Assembly: GCF_030382115.1 (NCBI RefSeq)
Contig: NZ_JAUDRJ010000003.1
Location: 1,615,946 to 1,625,764, forward strand
Direction of reading: 5' to 3'
Source: Nostoc sp. GT001
GTDB lineage: Bacteria > Cyanobacteriota > Cyanobacteriia > Cyanobacteriales > Nostocaceae
Length of the DNA: 9,819 nucleotides
Part shown: positions 1-6,858 of the stretch, in pieces
How the letters are laid out: the number at the start of each line of letters is the position of its first letter
How positions within the stretch are numbered: position 1 is the stretch's first letter
Program-made: the position numbers and the translations under genes
Notes under the pieces: generated by a model
Databases searched by the model: none
Seen by the model: the letters and a program-made list of their open reading frames with translations, nothing else
Told to the model about the DNA's origin: nothing

Positions 1-60
1 AATTAAGAATACATACTCGGTCTGTACAGTGGTAGCCTGTGTTAGATTGAGCATACTGAC

Positions 61-66
61 TATATT
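61..66 (+). promoter_or_regulatory. Possible -10 element of the protease gene
   Basis: TATATT lies 25 bp before the ATG at 92. No good -35 hexamer sits 16-18 bp upstream, so this is only a candidate. If used, it supports the ATG at 92 over the upstream GTG at 29. Confidence 0.3.
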
Positions 67-91
67 ATTTCCCTCTGACGCAGCTGTCATT

Positions 92-1375
92 ATGGTGATT
101 ACAAAAAGTAGGCTTGTTTTGGGTGCTACGGCAGTTACACTCTCCACGATCGCTGTTACTAGCCTTGGCATTCATTCGCGAGGTCAGGCTTTATTTAAAG
201 CAAGTCCTAAAGAATTAGTAGATGAAGTTTGGCAAATTGTTCAGCGCCAATATGTCGACGGTACTTTTAATCAGGTAGATTGGCAGGCTGTTCGTAAGGA
301 ATACTTGAGCAAGTCCTACAGTAATCCGCAGGATGCGTATAAGTCCATTCGGGAAATGCTGAAAAAGCTAGAAGACCCATATACCCGGTTTATGGACCCA
401 TCGGAATTCAAGAATATGCAGGTGGATACCTCTGGAGAATTGACAGGGATTGGGATCACCATTAGTCAGGATGAAAAAACCAAGCAATTGGTTGTAATTG
501 CGCCAATCGAAGATACACCAGCCTTTAAAGCTGGTGTTTTAGCAAAAGATATCATTCTCAAAATTGACGGCAAAGATACTAAGGGGATGGATACTAATCA
601 GGCAGTATCCTTGATTAGGGGTGAAGCAGGATCTAAAGTCCGCTTGACTATTCAGCGTGACGGTAAGACAAAACAGTTTGACATCAAACGGGCGCGCATT
701 GAAATCCATCCAGTTAAGTTTTCTCAAAAGAAAACCCCAGCCGGAAATCTTGGTTACATCCGCTTGAACCAGTTCAGCGCCAATGCTGGTAAAGAAATGC
801 AAACCGCTATCAAAGATTTAGAAAGCAAAAAGGTAGCTGGATATATCCTTGATTTGCGTGGTAATCCAGGCGGCTTACTTTTCTCTAGTGTGGATATTGC
901 CCGAATGTGGATAGATAAAGGTAAGATTGTCTCCACCGTTGAACGCCGAGGAGAGGCAGAAAAGGAAGAGGCAAACGGACGAGCCTTGACCACTAAACCA
1001 TTGGTGGTGTTGGTAGATAAAGGTTCAGCTAGTGCCAGTGAAATCCTCTCAGGGGCTTTGCAGGATAATAAGCGTGCTACTTTGGTCGGTACTCAAACCT
1101 TTGGTAAGGGACTAGTGCAATCGGTGCGTCCCCTAGAAGATGGTTCAGGATTAGCGGTAACAATTGCTCATTACTATACCCCCAATGGTACAGATATCAA
1201 TCACAAAGGCATTTCGCCAGATGTGAAGGTGGATTTGAGCAAAAAGCAGATGGAAGATTTGTGGCTCCATGAACGTGACAAACTCGCTACTTTTGCAGAC
1301 CCTCAATTTGCTAAAGCGGTGGAAGTGATAGGCAAAAAAATTGCTGCTCAGGGGACACCTACAGCAGAAAAATGA
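92..1375 (+). CDS. ctpC: Carboxyl-terminal processing peptidase (S41 family, PDZ domain), CtpC-like
   Basis: Serine endoprotease of the tail-specific/C-terminal processing family, expected in the thylakoid lumen or periplasm. The 427-residue protein has a hydrophobic N-terminal segment (about residues 6-27) serving as signal or membrane anchor, a PDZ domain (about 111-203) and an S41 catalytic core (about 217-385). The catalytic residues read directly: Ser314 in the GSASASEI motif, Lys339 in TFGKG and the accompanying Asp325, with the Ser-to-Lys spacing of 25 seen in E. coli Prc. The frame stays open back to a GTG at 29, but the ATG at 92 starts directly at the signal segment, and a TATATT box at 61-66 would exclude the earlier start. 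There is no clear Shine-Dalgarno. Cyanobacteria have CtpA (D1 maturation), CtpB and CtpC; the N-terminus MVITKSRLVLGA and the PKELVDEVWQ region resemble CtpC/CtpB rather than CtpA. Family certain; subtype C from memory and tentative. Confidence 0.93.
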   Translation: MVITKSRLVLGATAVTLSTIAVTSLGIHSRGQALFKASPKELVDEVWQIVQRQYVDGTFNQVDWQAVRKEYLSKSYSNPQDAYKSIREMLKKLEDPYTRFMDPSEFKNMQVDTSGELTGIGITISQDEKTKQLVVIAPIEDTPAFKAGVLAKDIILKIDGKDTKGMDTNQAVSLIRGEAGSKVRLTIQRDGKTKQFDIKRARIEIHPVKFSQKKTPAGNLGYIRLNQFSANAGKEMQTAIKDLESKKVAGYILDLRGNPGGLLFSSVDIARMWIDKGKIVSTVERRGEAEKEEANGRALTTKPLVVLVDKGSASASEILSGALQDNKRATLVGTQTFGKGLVQSVRPLEDGSGLAVTIAHYYTPNGTDINHKGISPDVKVDLSKKQMEDLWLHERDKLATFADPQFAKAVEVIGKKIAAQGTPTAEK

Positions 1376-1376
1376 A

Positions 1377-1453
1377 GAGTTAGGAATAAAGTTAGGAGTG
1401 AATAGTGAGGAGTTAGGAATAAAGTCCGTCACCGTCAACTTCTAACTACTAAC
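1377..1453. repeat. Heptanucleotide-type repeats between convergent genes
   Basis: The gap between the protease stop (1375) and the stop of the 61-residue gene (1454) is almost entirely repeat-derived. A 15-mer GAGTTAGGAATAAAG occurs twice (1377-1391 and 1410-1424), with GTTAGGAGTG between. Near the other end, TCTAACTACTAACTT (1441-1455) is the complementary family. The two arms could pair imperfectly in RNA from either strand, so the region may act as a bidirectional 3' end. Degenerate relative of the GTTAGGA tandem repeats at 5418-5496. Confidence 0.75.
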
Positions 1454-1639
1454 TTAAACTGGTTTGCACTTTCCAGCCCTAATAAGTCCGACACGTCGAG
1501 CGATCGCTTCTTCTTGCGAACTAAAAGGCCCCCACTGTTCTATAATTTCTAGATTATCGTTGCCAACTTGGTCGCTGGGGATAATTTCACAGTTTCCAGC
1601 AGAACGCTTGACAATATACCAAGTTTGTGGGTTATTCAT
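1454..1639 (-). CDS. Small conserved-looking protein of unknown function (61 aa)
   Basis: A 61-residue soluble protein without signal peptide or membrane segment. It begins with a short strand-like motif (TWYIVKRSAGNCEII) and ends with WGPFSSQEEAIARRVGLIRAGK, a GPF-loop followed by an amphipathic helix that recalls the end of SPOR-like folds. That resemblance is my inference and is too short to assign function. I recall similar short proteins in cyanobacterial genomes but no characterised member. It lies downstream of sdhA on the same strand, 134 bp away with a hairpin between, so it is probably transcribed separately. The start is the ATG at 1637-1639; no strong Shine-Dalgarno is visible. 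The opposite-strand open frame over the same DNA has no comparable protein character. Confidence 0.72.
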   Translation of the reverse strand: MNNPQTWYIVKRSAGNCEIIPSDQVGNDNLEIIEQWGPFSSQEEAIARRVGLIRAGKCKPV

Positions 1640-1714
1640 ATTTTAAATAAAAATCTTGTTTTTATAATCAGAATTTTACGGCATACAGAAAATATCTTCG
1701 CACTTACTGTTATT

Positions 1715-1751
1715 AATCGAGGTGGACAAAATTTTTGTAGTCCCCTCGATT
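1715..1751. terminator. Hairpin downstream of sdhA, possible terminator
   Basis: The arms AATCGAGGTGGAC (1715-1727) and GTCCCCTCGATT (1740-1751) form a 12-bp stem with one bulged T (1723) and a 12-nt AT-rich loop. It lies 22 bp after the sdhA stop. It lacks a following T-run on the sdhA strand, so it may stabilise the 3' end rather than be a classical intrinsic terminator. Confidence 0.55.
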
Positions 1752-1773
1752 TCTCACATACATTTACCTTTAA

Positions 1774-3501
1774 CTAATACTTCCGCTCTTTTGGCTCAAA
1801 CATAGTAATCGCCACCGGTCGATATTGAATATCAATTCCCGCTGGTGAATAGTATGCCATTGTGTGTTTGAGAAAGTTGCTATCATCTCGTTGGGAATAA
1901 TCTTCGCGGAAATGAGCGCCACGACTTTCTTGGCGATTTAGGGCTGATGCCAAAATGGTCTGCCCTACTACCATCAAACTTCTCAATTCTAAGGCTTCTA
2001 CGAGTTCTGTATTCCAGCAACTACCTTTGTCATCTAAATAAATTTGAGGATATCGCTGTTGTATTTCTTCTAATTTCTGTAAACCTTCAGTCATTAATGC
2101 CTCAGTGCGGAAAACACCACAGTACTCAGTCATACAATCCTGAAAAGCTTCACGGACTTGGTTAATGCGGTACTGTCCTGGTTGTTCTAGCAAAGCTTGA
2201 ATTTGTTGCTGGGCTTCTGTTATGTACCGTTGCTCATCTACAGAGGGTAACTTACGTTTTTGCACGAATTTTGCGATCGCAGCTCCAGTTCTTTTGCCAT
2301 AAACGACACATTCCAGCAAAGAATTACTCCCCAAGCGATTAGCACCATGTACAGAAACACAAGATGTTTCACCCGCAGCAAAGAAAGCGTCAACTAAACC
2401 ATCACCACTACTGCGAACTTGCCCATCGGTGTTAACTGGTATACCACCCATACAATAGTGAATTGTCGGGCGGACTGGCATCGGTTGAGTTACTGCATCA
2501 ACACCTACTAGGCGATGGGCTTCTTCCCAACAGAAGGGAACGCGACTCATAATTTTTTCTTTGCCTAGATGGCGCAAATCCAGATAGACAAAGGGGCCAC
2601 CAGCACTGCCATTGAGATGAATACCACGTCCGGCGCGAATTTCGTAAGCGATCGCTCGTGAGGTAATATCACGAGGAGCTAGTTCCATCCGACTGGGCGC
2701 ATAGTTCGCCATAAAGCGATCGCCTTCACTATTAATCAGATACGCCCCTTCTCCCCGTACCGCTTCCGAAATCAGCACCCCTACCGGATATAAACCAGTG
2801 GGATGAAACTGGACAAATTCCATATCTTCCAGGGGCAAACCTGCGATCGCAGTCATTGCCAAACCATCACCCGAAGAAGCGTAATCATTAGAGGTAGTGT
2901 TATAAACGCGACCATAGCCCCCTGTGGCAAACATCACCGCCTTAGCCCGCACCACCTCTATATGTCCATCCAAAAGATGGAACATGACCACACCCTTGGC
3001 CTCATTTTCTTCCAAAATGAGACGCATCACGTACCACTCTTCATAAACTTGCACGCCATAACGCCGCAAATTGTTAACCAATTCGTGCAAAATCGCATGA
3101 CCGGTTTTGTCAGCAGCGTAGCAAGTGCGGTTGTGGGAGTGTCCGCCAAAAGCCCGTTGGGCAATGCGCCCATCGGATAAGCGAGAGAACAAAACGCCCA
3201 TGTGTTCCAAGTCAATCACCACACCTGGCGCTTCTTGGGTGAGAATTGCTACAGCATCTTGGTCTGCCAAGTAATCAGAACCCTTGACAGTATCAAAAGC
3301 ATGTGCTTCCCAAGTATCTTCGGAATCAACATTTTTCAGCGATGCAGCCATACCACCTTGAGCCGCTACCGAGTGAGAACGAATTGGGTGGGTTTTGGCA
3401 ACCACAGCAATATTTAAACTAGGGTCAGTGCGGGCAATTTCTACAGCAGCACGACATCCCGCCAATCCACCCCCGACAATAATCACATCGTGTTCCAGCA
3501 T
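1774..3501 (-). CDS. sdhA: Succinate dehydrogenase/fumarate reductase flavoprotein subunit
   Basis: Oxidises succinate to fumarate and passes electrons through FAD and an iron-sulfur subunit to quinone, at the cytoplasmic face of the thylakoid or plasma membrane. At 575 residues it has the family length. The sequence shows the dinucleotide-binding GGGLAG (residues 10-15), the His43 in [10 protein letters not shown] that corresponds to the covalent-FAD histidine of E. coli SdhA, and the active-site set His233 (FHPTG), Arg277 (LAPRD), His348 ([11 protein letters not shown]) and Arg389 ([10 protein letters not shown]). The C-terminal helical domain ends with the usual [10 protein letters not shown] and RDD-x-x-FLKHT motifs. 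L-aspartate oxidase (NadB) is the main paralogue to exclude; the C-terminal [13 protein letters not shown] motifs and overall length fit SdhA better. No sdhB gene is in the window. The start at ATG 3499-3501 is supported by AGGGGG at 3508-3513, six bases away. Confidence 0.96.
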   Translation of the reverse strand: MLEHDVIIVGGGLAGCRAAVEIARTDPSLNIAVVAKTHPIRSHSVAAQGGMAASLKNVDSEDTWEAHAFDTVKGSDYLADQDAVAILTQEAPGVVIDLEHMGVLFSRLSDGRIAQRAFGGHSHNRTCYAADKTGHAILHELVNNLRRYGVQVYEEWYVMRLILEENEAKGVVMFHLLDGHIEVVRAKAVMFATGGYGRVYNTTSNDYASSGDGLAMTAIAGLPLEDMEFVQFHPTGLYPVGVLISEAVRGEGAYLINSEGDRFMANYAPSRMELAPRDITSRAIAYEIRAGRGIHLNGSAGGPFVYLDLRHLGKEKIMSRVPFCWEEAHRLVGVDAVTQPMPVRPTIHYCMGGIPVNTDGQVRSSGDGLVDAFFAAGETSCVSVHGANRLGSNSLLECVVYGKRTGAAIAKFVQKRKLPSVDEQRYITEAQQQIQALLEQPGQYRINQVREAFQDCMTEYCGVFRTEALMTEGLQKLEEIQQRYPQIYLDDKGSCWNTELVEALELRSLMVVGQTILASALNRQESRGAHFREDYSQRDDSNFLKHTMAYYSPAGIDIQYRPVAITMFEPKERKY

Positions 3502-3536
3502 AATTAGCCCCCTGATTGCAAACCACTGCTGTTCTA

Positions 3537-3589
3537 TTGTAGAGAGGTGATTAATCAGCTAGTGCGTTGTAACAGTAGCATCTCTACAA
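3537..3589. repeat. Inverted repeat in the sdhA leader, resembling a small dispersed palindromic element
   Basis: Perfect 9-bp arms TTGTAGAGA (3537-3545) and TCTCTACAA (3581-3589). Just inside the left arm is the 10-bp palindrome TGATTAATCA (3548-3557). The arrangement recalls the TTGTAGAGACG...CGTCTCTACAA palindromes that I recall as scattered through Nostoc genomes, with a degenerate right half. It covers most of the DNA where the sdhA promoter must lie; ATTGTA at 3536-3541 reads TACAAT on the sdhA strand and could serve as a -10. Confidence 0.55.
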
Positions 3590-3615
3590 AAAAATTCCCT
3601 GCCTACAGACAGGGA
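3588..3615 (-). terminator. Intrinsic terminator between the 105-aa gene and sdhA
   Basis: On the minus strand, TCCCTG and CAGGGA (3615-3610 and 3601-3596) form a 6-bp stem with an 8-nt loop, followed at once by AA and seven T (3594-3588). This is a standard Rho-independent layout. It ends transcription from the gene at 3723-4040 and implies that sdhA has its own promoter in 3502-3587. Confidence 0.7.
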
Positions 3616-3686
3616 CGTTATAACAAATTTTTAAATTAGGAGTAAAAAGTTAAAAACAAAGAGTTATGGCACAAATAGAGTGACTT

Positions 3687-3721
3687 ATAACTCATAACTC
3701 GTAACTCATAACTCCTAACTC
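3687..3721. repeat. Tandem heptanucleotide repeat (NTAACTC)5
   Basis: Five contiguous heptamers: ATAACTC, ATAACTC, GTAACTC, ATAACTC, CTAACTC. Only one base separates the array from the stop codon at 3723-3725. On the strand of that gene it reads GAGTTAG/GAGTTAT. Partial complementary copies, TTAGGAGT and GAGTTAT, lie 20-50 bp further on (3637-3667), allowing a hairpin in the 3'-UTR. Confidence 0.85.
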
Positions 3722-3722
3722 T

Positions 3723-4040
3723 TTAGCTAGTTGCTTGTACAGGTTGTTGTTGAGACACATTACCTGGTATAGGTTCCATTTTGGTTCCCAGCCCTACAGG
3801 ACTAACTTCAATATGATTTAACAAGGTAGTGACAAACGCAAACAACAAGAAAGGTAGCGATAGCAGAACGACAAGACCCGCTGTTGCTAAAGCGTACACG
3901 GGCCGCTTGGCACCCATCAGTGCCAAAGCTGATGCCAAACTTAGGGTAATTGTAATCAACCAAACAATTATTTGACCGTAGATATCACCGAAAGTCAGGG
4001 TACAGACAAACCGATACTTTTGAATATTATTTTCGCTCAT
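3723..4040 (-). CDS. Small membrane protein with two predicted helices, function unknown
   Basis: A 105-residue protein with two hydrophobic segments, about residues 23-44 (IIVWLITITLSLASALALMG) and 48-74 (VYALATAGLVVLLSLPFLLF and following). A short polar N-terminus and a Pro/Gln-rich C-terminal tail of about 30 residues flank them. There is no signal-peptide cleavage motif. The ATG at 4038-4040 is preferred over the adjacent GTG at 4041-4043 because GGAGG (4049-4053) lies 8 bases from the ATG. I do not recognise a named family. It lies upstream of sdhA on the same strand, which raises the idea of a membrane partner for SdhA, but the terminator at 3588-3615 separates the two transcripts and only one histidine is present near a helix. 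Gene real; function unassigned. Confidence 0.85.
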   Translation of the reverse strand: MSENNIQKYRFVCTLTFGDIYGQIIVWLITITLSLASALALMGAKRPVYALATAGLVVLLSLPFLLFAFVTTLLNHIEVSPVGLGTKMEPIPGNVSQQQPVQATS

Positions 4041-4048
4041 CACATTTG

Positions 4049-4053
4049 CCTCC
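4049..4053 (-). promoter_or_regulatory. Ribosome binding site deciding the start of the 105-aa membrane protein
   Basis: GGAGG on the minus strand, 8 bases before ATG 4040 and 5 before GTG 4043. The spacing favours the ATG. Confidence 0.65.
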
Positions 4054-4190
4054 AGTCTCTCCTAATAGGTTCTACGTTAGAACTATGTTTGCCTTCTAGG
4101 CAATTTCTAAATATTTTTGCAAGCTTCGTAATATCACTTCACAATTTAGCTGTCTTTGGCAGTAAAGTAGCTATGCTAAAAAACTTCTTT

Positions 4191-4266
4191 CCTTCTCTGC
4201 GAGACGCTGTGCGAACATCGGAAAGGTCGCAATTGCGTTGGCGCAGCCCGCCGTAGGCATCGCCTC
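4191..4266. repeat. Dispersed cyanobacterial intergenic repeat
   Basis: A GC-rich block in AT-rich intergenic DNA, made of CTTCTCTGCGAGACGCTGTG, GCAATTGC, and GGCGCAGCCCGCCGTAGGCA followed by TCGCC. On the minus strand the last part reads GGCGATGCCTACGGCGGGCT, a string I know as recurrent in Nostocales genomes. The abrupt composition shift and the internal inverted arms (GGCG...CGCC) support a repeat rather than a gene. The open frame crossing it on the plus strand is not credible. Confidence 0.75.
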
Positions 4267-4606
4267 CTTAACAAACCCTATCTTTATTTTAAGCAAAGAG
4301 ACTATTTGTCATCTATCAAATTAAGGATATTTAAAATAAATATATCAATTCACTTCCAATTTATGAAAATTGCAACCCACAAATCCCCGATTTGGTAAAA
4401 GTTGTTGAGTATCTTGTTTCTCACGAGTGATTGAGGATTGCTATGGAATTTAATTTTTTGCTAGTAAATATTAACTAGAGAAATCAAGTAAAGTCAGAAT
4501 GCAAAAACCGATTTTTTGATGTTAAATTTTGAATATTGCCCAAATTTGTTGACTTAAATCAACAAAAATCTTTATTTTTCGTGGCAACATTGTTTTAGGA
4601 GTGAAC
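4267..4606. other. AT-rich intergenic stretch with promoter region of the beta-barrel gene
   Basis: Together with 4041-4266 this is the longest gene-free stretch. I see no credible small protein or RNA gene. It holds an imperfect 18-bp palindrome CTAGTAAATATTAACTAG (4461-4478) and an 8-bp inverted repeat overlapping a possible -35 (next entry). The rest is low-complexity AT-rich DNA. Confidence 0.6.
4545..4576 (+). promoter_or_regulatory. Candidate promoter with overlapping operator-like inverted repeat
   Basis: TTTGTTGA (4545-4552) and TCAACAAA (4559-4566) are perfect 8-bp arms around CTTAAA. The left arm overlaps TTGACT (4549-4554), a 5-of-6 match to a -35, and TTTATT (4571-4576), a 4-of-6 match to a -10, follows after 16 bp. 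Transcription would begin near 4583, leaving about 24 nt of leader before GTG 4607. A repressor bound to the repeat would block RNA polymerase; which factor is unknown. Confidence 0.45.
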
Positions 4607-5419
4607 GTGAATACTATTTTTCTTCGTAAAGGTGTTTTTTGGTTGCCAAGCATAGCTGCTCTTGCATTCCTGAGCAGCGGTTTATCTGCAAGCGCTCAGA
4701 CAGTAAACAAGTCGAGCAATCAGCCATTAACCGAACCTTCCGCAACCGTAGCGTCTCCCAAAGAGTTTAGCCAAAATCTCTCTATAGAAACAACCGAAAC
4801 TTTTACAGTCACAAATTTAACTAAGGTAGAGCAATTGCCCAACACTGGGATACAAGAAAACGCCAGTGTAACACCCATACCCGTTCCAGGCACAGTGGCG
4901 ACCTCCTCTGCAACGCTCACCTCTGAGTCTGTACAACCGACTTCTCAACCATCTGCGACAAGAGTGGCGCAATCGGATATTGATTTAGGTAGAACTACCA
5001 GTGGTGGTAGTAGCTATCTTGGTATCGCGGCTAACATTGGTTTGAATGGTGGTGACACGTCTTTGGGCGATGGTAACTTTGCGGTAGTTAGCAAAATCGG
5101 ACTGACAAATTCTATATCAGTGCGACCTTCAGCTGTATTTGGGGATAACACCACAGTTCTACTTCCGATCACCTACGATTTTACCTTCAAATCAGCAGAT
5201 GCTTTTAGCGAACCATTAGCGATCGCACCTTACGTCGGAGTGGGTGCAGCTTACAAAACTGGTGATGATTCAAAATTTGCCTTTTTGGTGTCTGGTGGCA
5301 TTGATGTGCCTCTAACTTCTCAATTTACGGCAACAGCTGCTATCAATGCCGGATTTTTCGATGAAACTGATGTGGGCTTATTGTTAGGAGTTGGTTACAA
5401 CTTCAGTGGGATTAAATAG
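4607..5419 (+). CDS. Secreted protein with probable outer-membrane beta-barrel domain
   Basis: A 270-residue exported protein. It has a basic N-terminus, a hydrophobic core and a signal-peptidase I site near ASA-QT (about residue 31). Residues 32-125 form a Ser/Thr/Pro-rich, low-complexity linker. Residues about 135-270 consist of alternating short strands rich in Gly and aromatic residues (YLGIAANIGLNGG, APYVGVGAAYKTG, LLLGVGYNFSG), the pattern of a small 8-stranded OmpA/OmpW-like barrel in which the last strand ends close to the C-terminus. No cysteine is seen, and no enzyme motif. Two in-frame GTG starts exist, at 4601 and 4607; the Shine-Dalgarno AGGAG (4597-4601) overlaps the first and lies 5 bases before the second, so 4607 is chosen. 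Family not recognised by name; envelope location is likely, and a transport, adhesion or structural role is open. Confidence 0.85.
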   Translation: MNTIFLRKGVFWLPSIAALAFLSSGLSASAQTVNKSSNQPLTEPSATVASPKEFSQNLSIETTETFTVTNLTKVEQLPNTGIQENASVTPIPVPGTVATSSATLTSESVQPTSQPSATRVAQSDIDLGRTTSGGSSYLGIAANIGLNGGDTSLGDGNFAVVSKIGLTNSISVRPSAVFGDNTTVLLPITYDFTFKSADAFSEPLAIAPYVGVGAAYKTGDDSKFAFLVSGGIDVPLTSQFTATAAINAGFFDETDVGLLLGVGYNFSGIK

Positions 5420-5496
5420 TTAGGAGTTAGGAGTTAGGAGTTAGGAGTTAAGAGTTATTAAGATTAAATTTATAACTCATCACTCCTAACTCCTAA
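5418..5496. repeat. Tandem heptanucleotide array (AGTTAGG) with complementary arm forming a long hairpin
   Basis: Four perfect AGTTAGG units (5418-5445) followed by AGTTAAG and AGTTATT (to 5459); the first overlaps the barrel gene stop codon. The complementary stretch at 5472-5496 pairs with 5434-5458 over 25 positions with two mismatches, leaving a 13-nt loop. It fills the gap between two convergent genes, so the hairpin would close both transcripts and probably acts as a bidirectional terminator or RNA-stabilising end. Confidence 0.88.
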
Positions 5497-5500
5497 GTTT

Positions 5501-6823
5501 CTACTTAGGGGTAACTTTGTCAATCACCTTGATTGTGCCATCGTCTCCTACTGTCCAAACATCGTATACACCGACGACATCGCCGTTAGCATCAACATCT
5601 ACGTTGCCACTAGCTCCTTGGTAGTTAATCTTTTTACCATCTTTAAGTAACTTCAGTCCCTCGCAGACATCACTAACTTCTGTGCCAGGCCCATCAGCAA
5701 CTTCCCGGATTTTGCTGGCTATGCCAACGCCTGTATTTTCTTTAGCAGCTTGCGCCGCCAATGTCAACAAAGCTGCTGCATCCCAAGCTTGAGGAGCGTA
5801 TTCCCCTGGCGCACTACCTTTTTTATCCTTCCACAGCTTGTTGAAAGCTTCTAATGCTTTACCATCGGAACCCGGTACTGTACCGATCGCTCCAGTTAAA
5901 ATATATTTACCATCACTGCCTTTGCCAACTTGTTCGGGAAAAGTCGGTGATTTTACCCCATCTGTCAGCAGAATCTGTACCCCCTTTGCCACACCTTGCT
6001 GATAGGCGGCCTTTAGGAACAGACTACCAGTTTCGGCATAGAGTACGGCCAGTACTGCATCTGGCTTACCTGCAAATGCAGCAGCGGCCTCTGTATCAAA
6101 TGTCTGAGCTTTTGGGTCGTAGCGGACAGGCTTATCTTTATTAACTATAGTTCCACCCAATTTTTCAAAAGTTTGCACGAATGCTTTTTCAAACCCTACG
6201 CCATAGTCGTTATTAATTACGACTGTAGAAACTCGCTTGAAACCTTTTTTTCTGGCAAGTTGGGCTAAAGCTAGTGCTTGGTATGTATCGGGGGGAGCAG
6301 TACGCGCCCAAAAGCCTTTATAGTCGCCTTTTTGAGCCTTTTCGGTAAATACAGGACTGGTACTACCAGGGGAAACCAGCATGACTTTATTCGGCGTGGC
6401 AATGGAGACTGCTGCACTAGAAACGCTACTGGCAAAGGAACCAACTACACCTGCTACTTTATCCAAAGTTGCTAGTTTGGTCATACCTACAGCTCCAGCT
6501 TTCGGGTCGGTTTGGTCGTCTACTTGCACCAAGGTAACAGGTTCGCCATTCACTCCACCGCAAGCGTTGACTGTATCGACCAGTAAAGGTACGGAACCTA
6601 ACATCTGCTGTCCTACAGAAGCTAAGTCGCCTGTTGTCGGTAGCAGGGAACCAATTTTTAGTCCTTTAGCACTGCTTGTAGCAGTTGAGTTTGTTGCTGG
6701 AGTAGCGGTACTTCCGTTGTTAGCTGTGCCGTTGGGGGTACTGCTATCACCACAAGCCCCAAGTAGAAACCCAGCCGCAAGGGTAGCTATACTTAAACTT
6801 AAGGCGGCACTAATTTTTCTCAT
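5501..6823 (-). CDS. ABC transporter substrate-binding lipoprotein, branched-chain/neutral amino acid type
   Basis: Periplasmic solute receptor of the type I periplasmic-binding fold (LivJ/NatB/UrtA group), which hands an amino acid or similar ligand to an inner-membrane ABC permease. The 440-residue precursor has a signal peptide ending in the lipobox LGAC, giving lipidation at Cys24, then a Ser/Thr/Asn-rich linker (25-52). The binding domain begins at about residue 54 with the family opening IGSLLPTTGDLASVGQQM. It contains GVVGSFASSVSSA, which fits the ligand-contacting loop after the fourth strand, and VVINNDYGVGFEKAF in the hinge-proximal part. The ligand cannot be fixed from sequence; NatB-like neutral amino acids are a reasonable guess, urea less so. 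No permease or ATPase gene lies in the window, so it is an orphan receptor here. Start at ATG 6821-6823; GAGGAG at 6836-6841 is 12 bases away, somewhat distant. Confidence 0.93.
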   Translation of the reverse strand: MRKISAALSLSIATLAAGFLLGACGDSSTPNGTANNGSTATPATNSTATSSAKGLKIGSLLPTTGDLASVGQQMLGSVPLLVDTVNACGGVNGEPVTLVQVDDQTDPKAGAVGMTKLATLDKVAGVVGSFASSVSSAAVSIATPNKVMLVSPGSTSPVFTEKAQKGDYKGFWARTAPPDTYQALALAQLARKKGFKRVSTVVINNDYGVGFEKAFVQTFEKLGGTIVNKDKPVRYDPKAQTFDTEAAAAFAGKPDAVLAVLYAETGSLFLKAAYQQGVAKGVQILLTDGVKSPTFPEQVGKGSDGKYILTGAIGTVPGSDGKALEAFNKLWKDKKGSAPGEYAPQAWDAAALLTLAAQAAKENTGVGIASKIREVADGPGTEVSDVCEGLKLLKDGKKINYQGASGNVDVDANGDVVGVYDVWTVGDDGTIKVIDKVTPK

Positions 6824-6833
6824 AAATTACTTT

Positions 6834-6857
6834 CACTCCTCAAAATACTTAGGAGCC
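6834..6857 (-). promoter_or_regulatory. Possible Shine-Dalgarno-masking hairpin before the binding-protein gene
   Basis: On the minus strand CTCCT (6856-6852) can pair with AGGAG (6840-6836), the Shine-Dalgarno of the binding-protein gene, around a 10-nt loop. With 5 bp only, the structure is weak, but it could modulate initiation. Confidence 0.3.
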
Positions 6858-6858
6858 T

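Noticed and set aside
29..91. N-terminal extension of the protease from GTG 29
   Set aside because: The extension precedes a complete signal segment that begins at Met 92, and a possible -10 element lies inside it.
1774..3501. L-aspartate oxidase (NadB) for the flavoprotein
   Set aside because: The length, covalent-FAD histidine context and C-terminal SdhA motifs fit the succinate dehydrogenase subunit better.
3972..4256. 94-codon plus-strand open frame
   Set aside because: It overlaps the start of the 105-aa membrane gene on the opposite strand and runs into the dispersed repeat; no Shine-Dalgarno or protein motif.
5418..5496. Possible CRISPR array
   Set aside because: The 7-bp units are directly contiguous with no spacers and no cas genes nearby.
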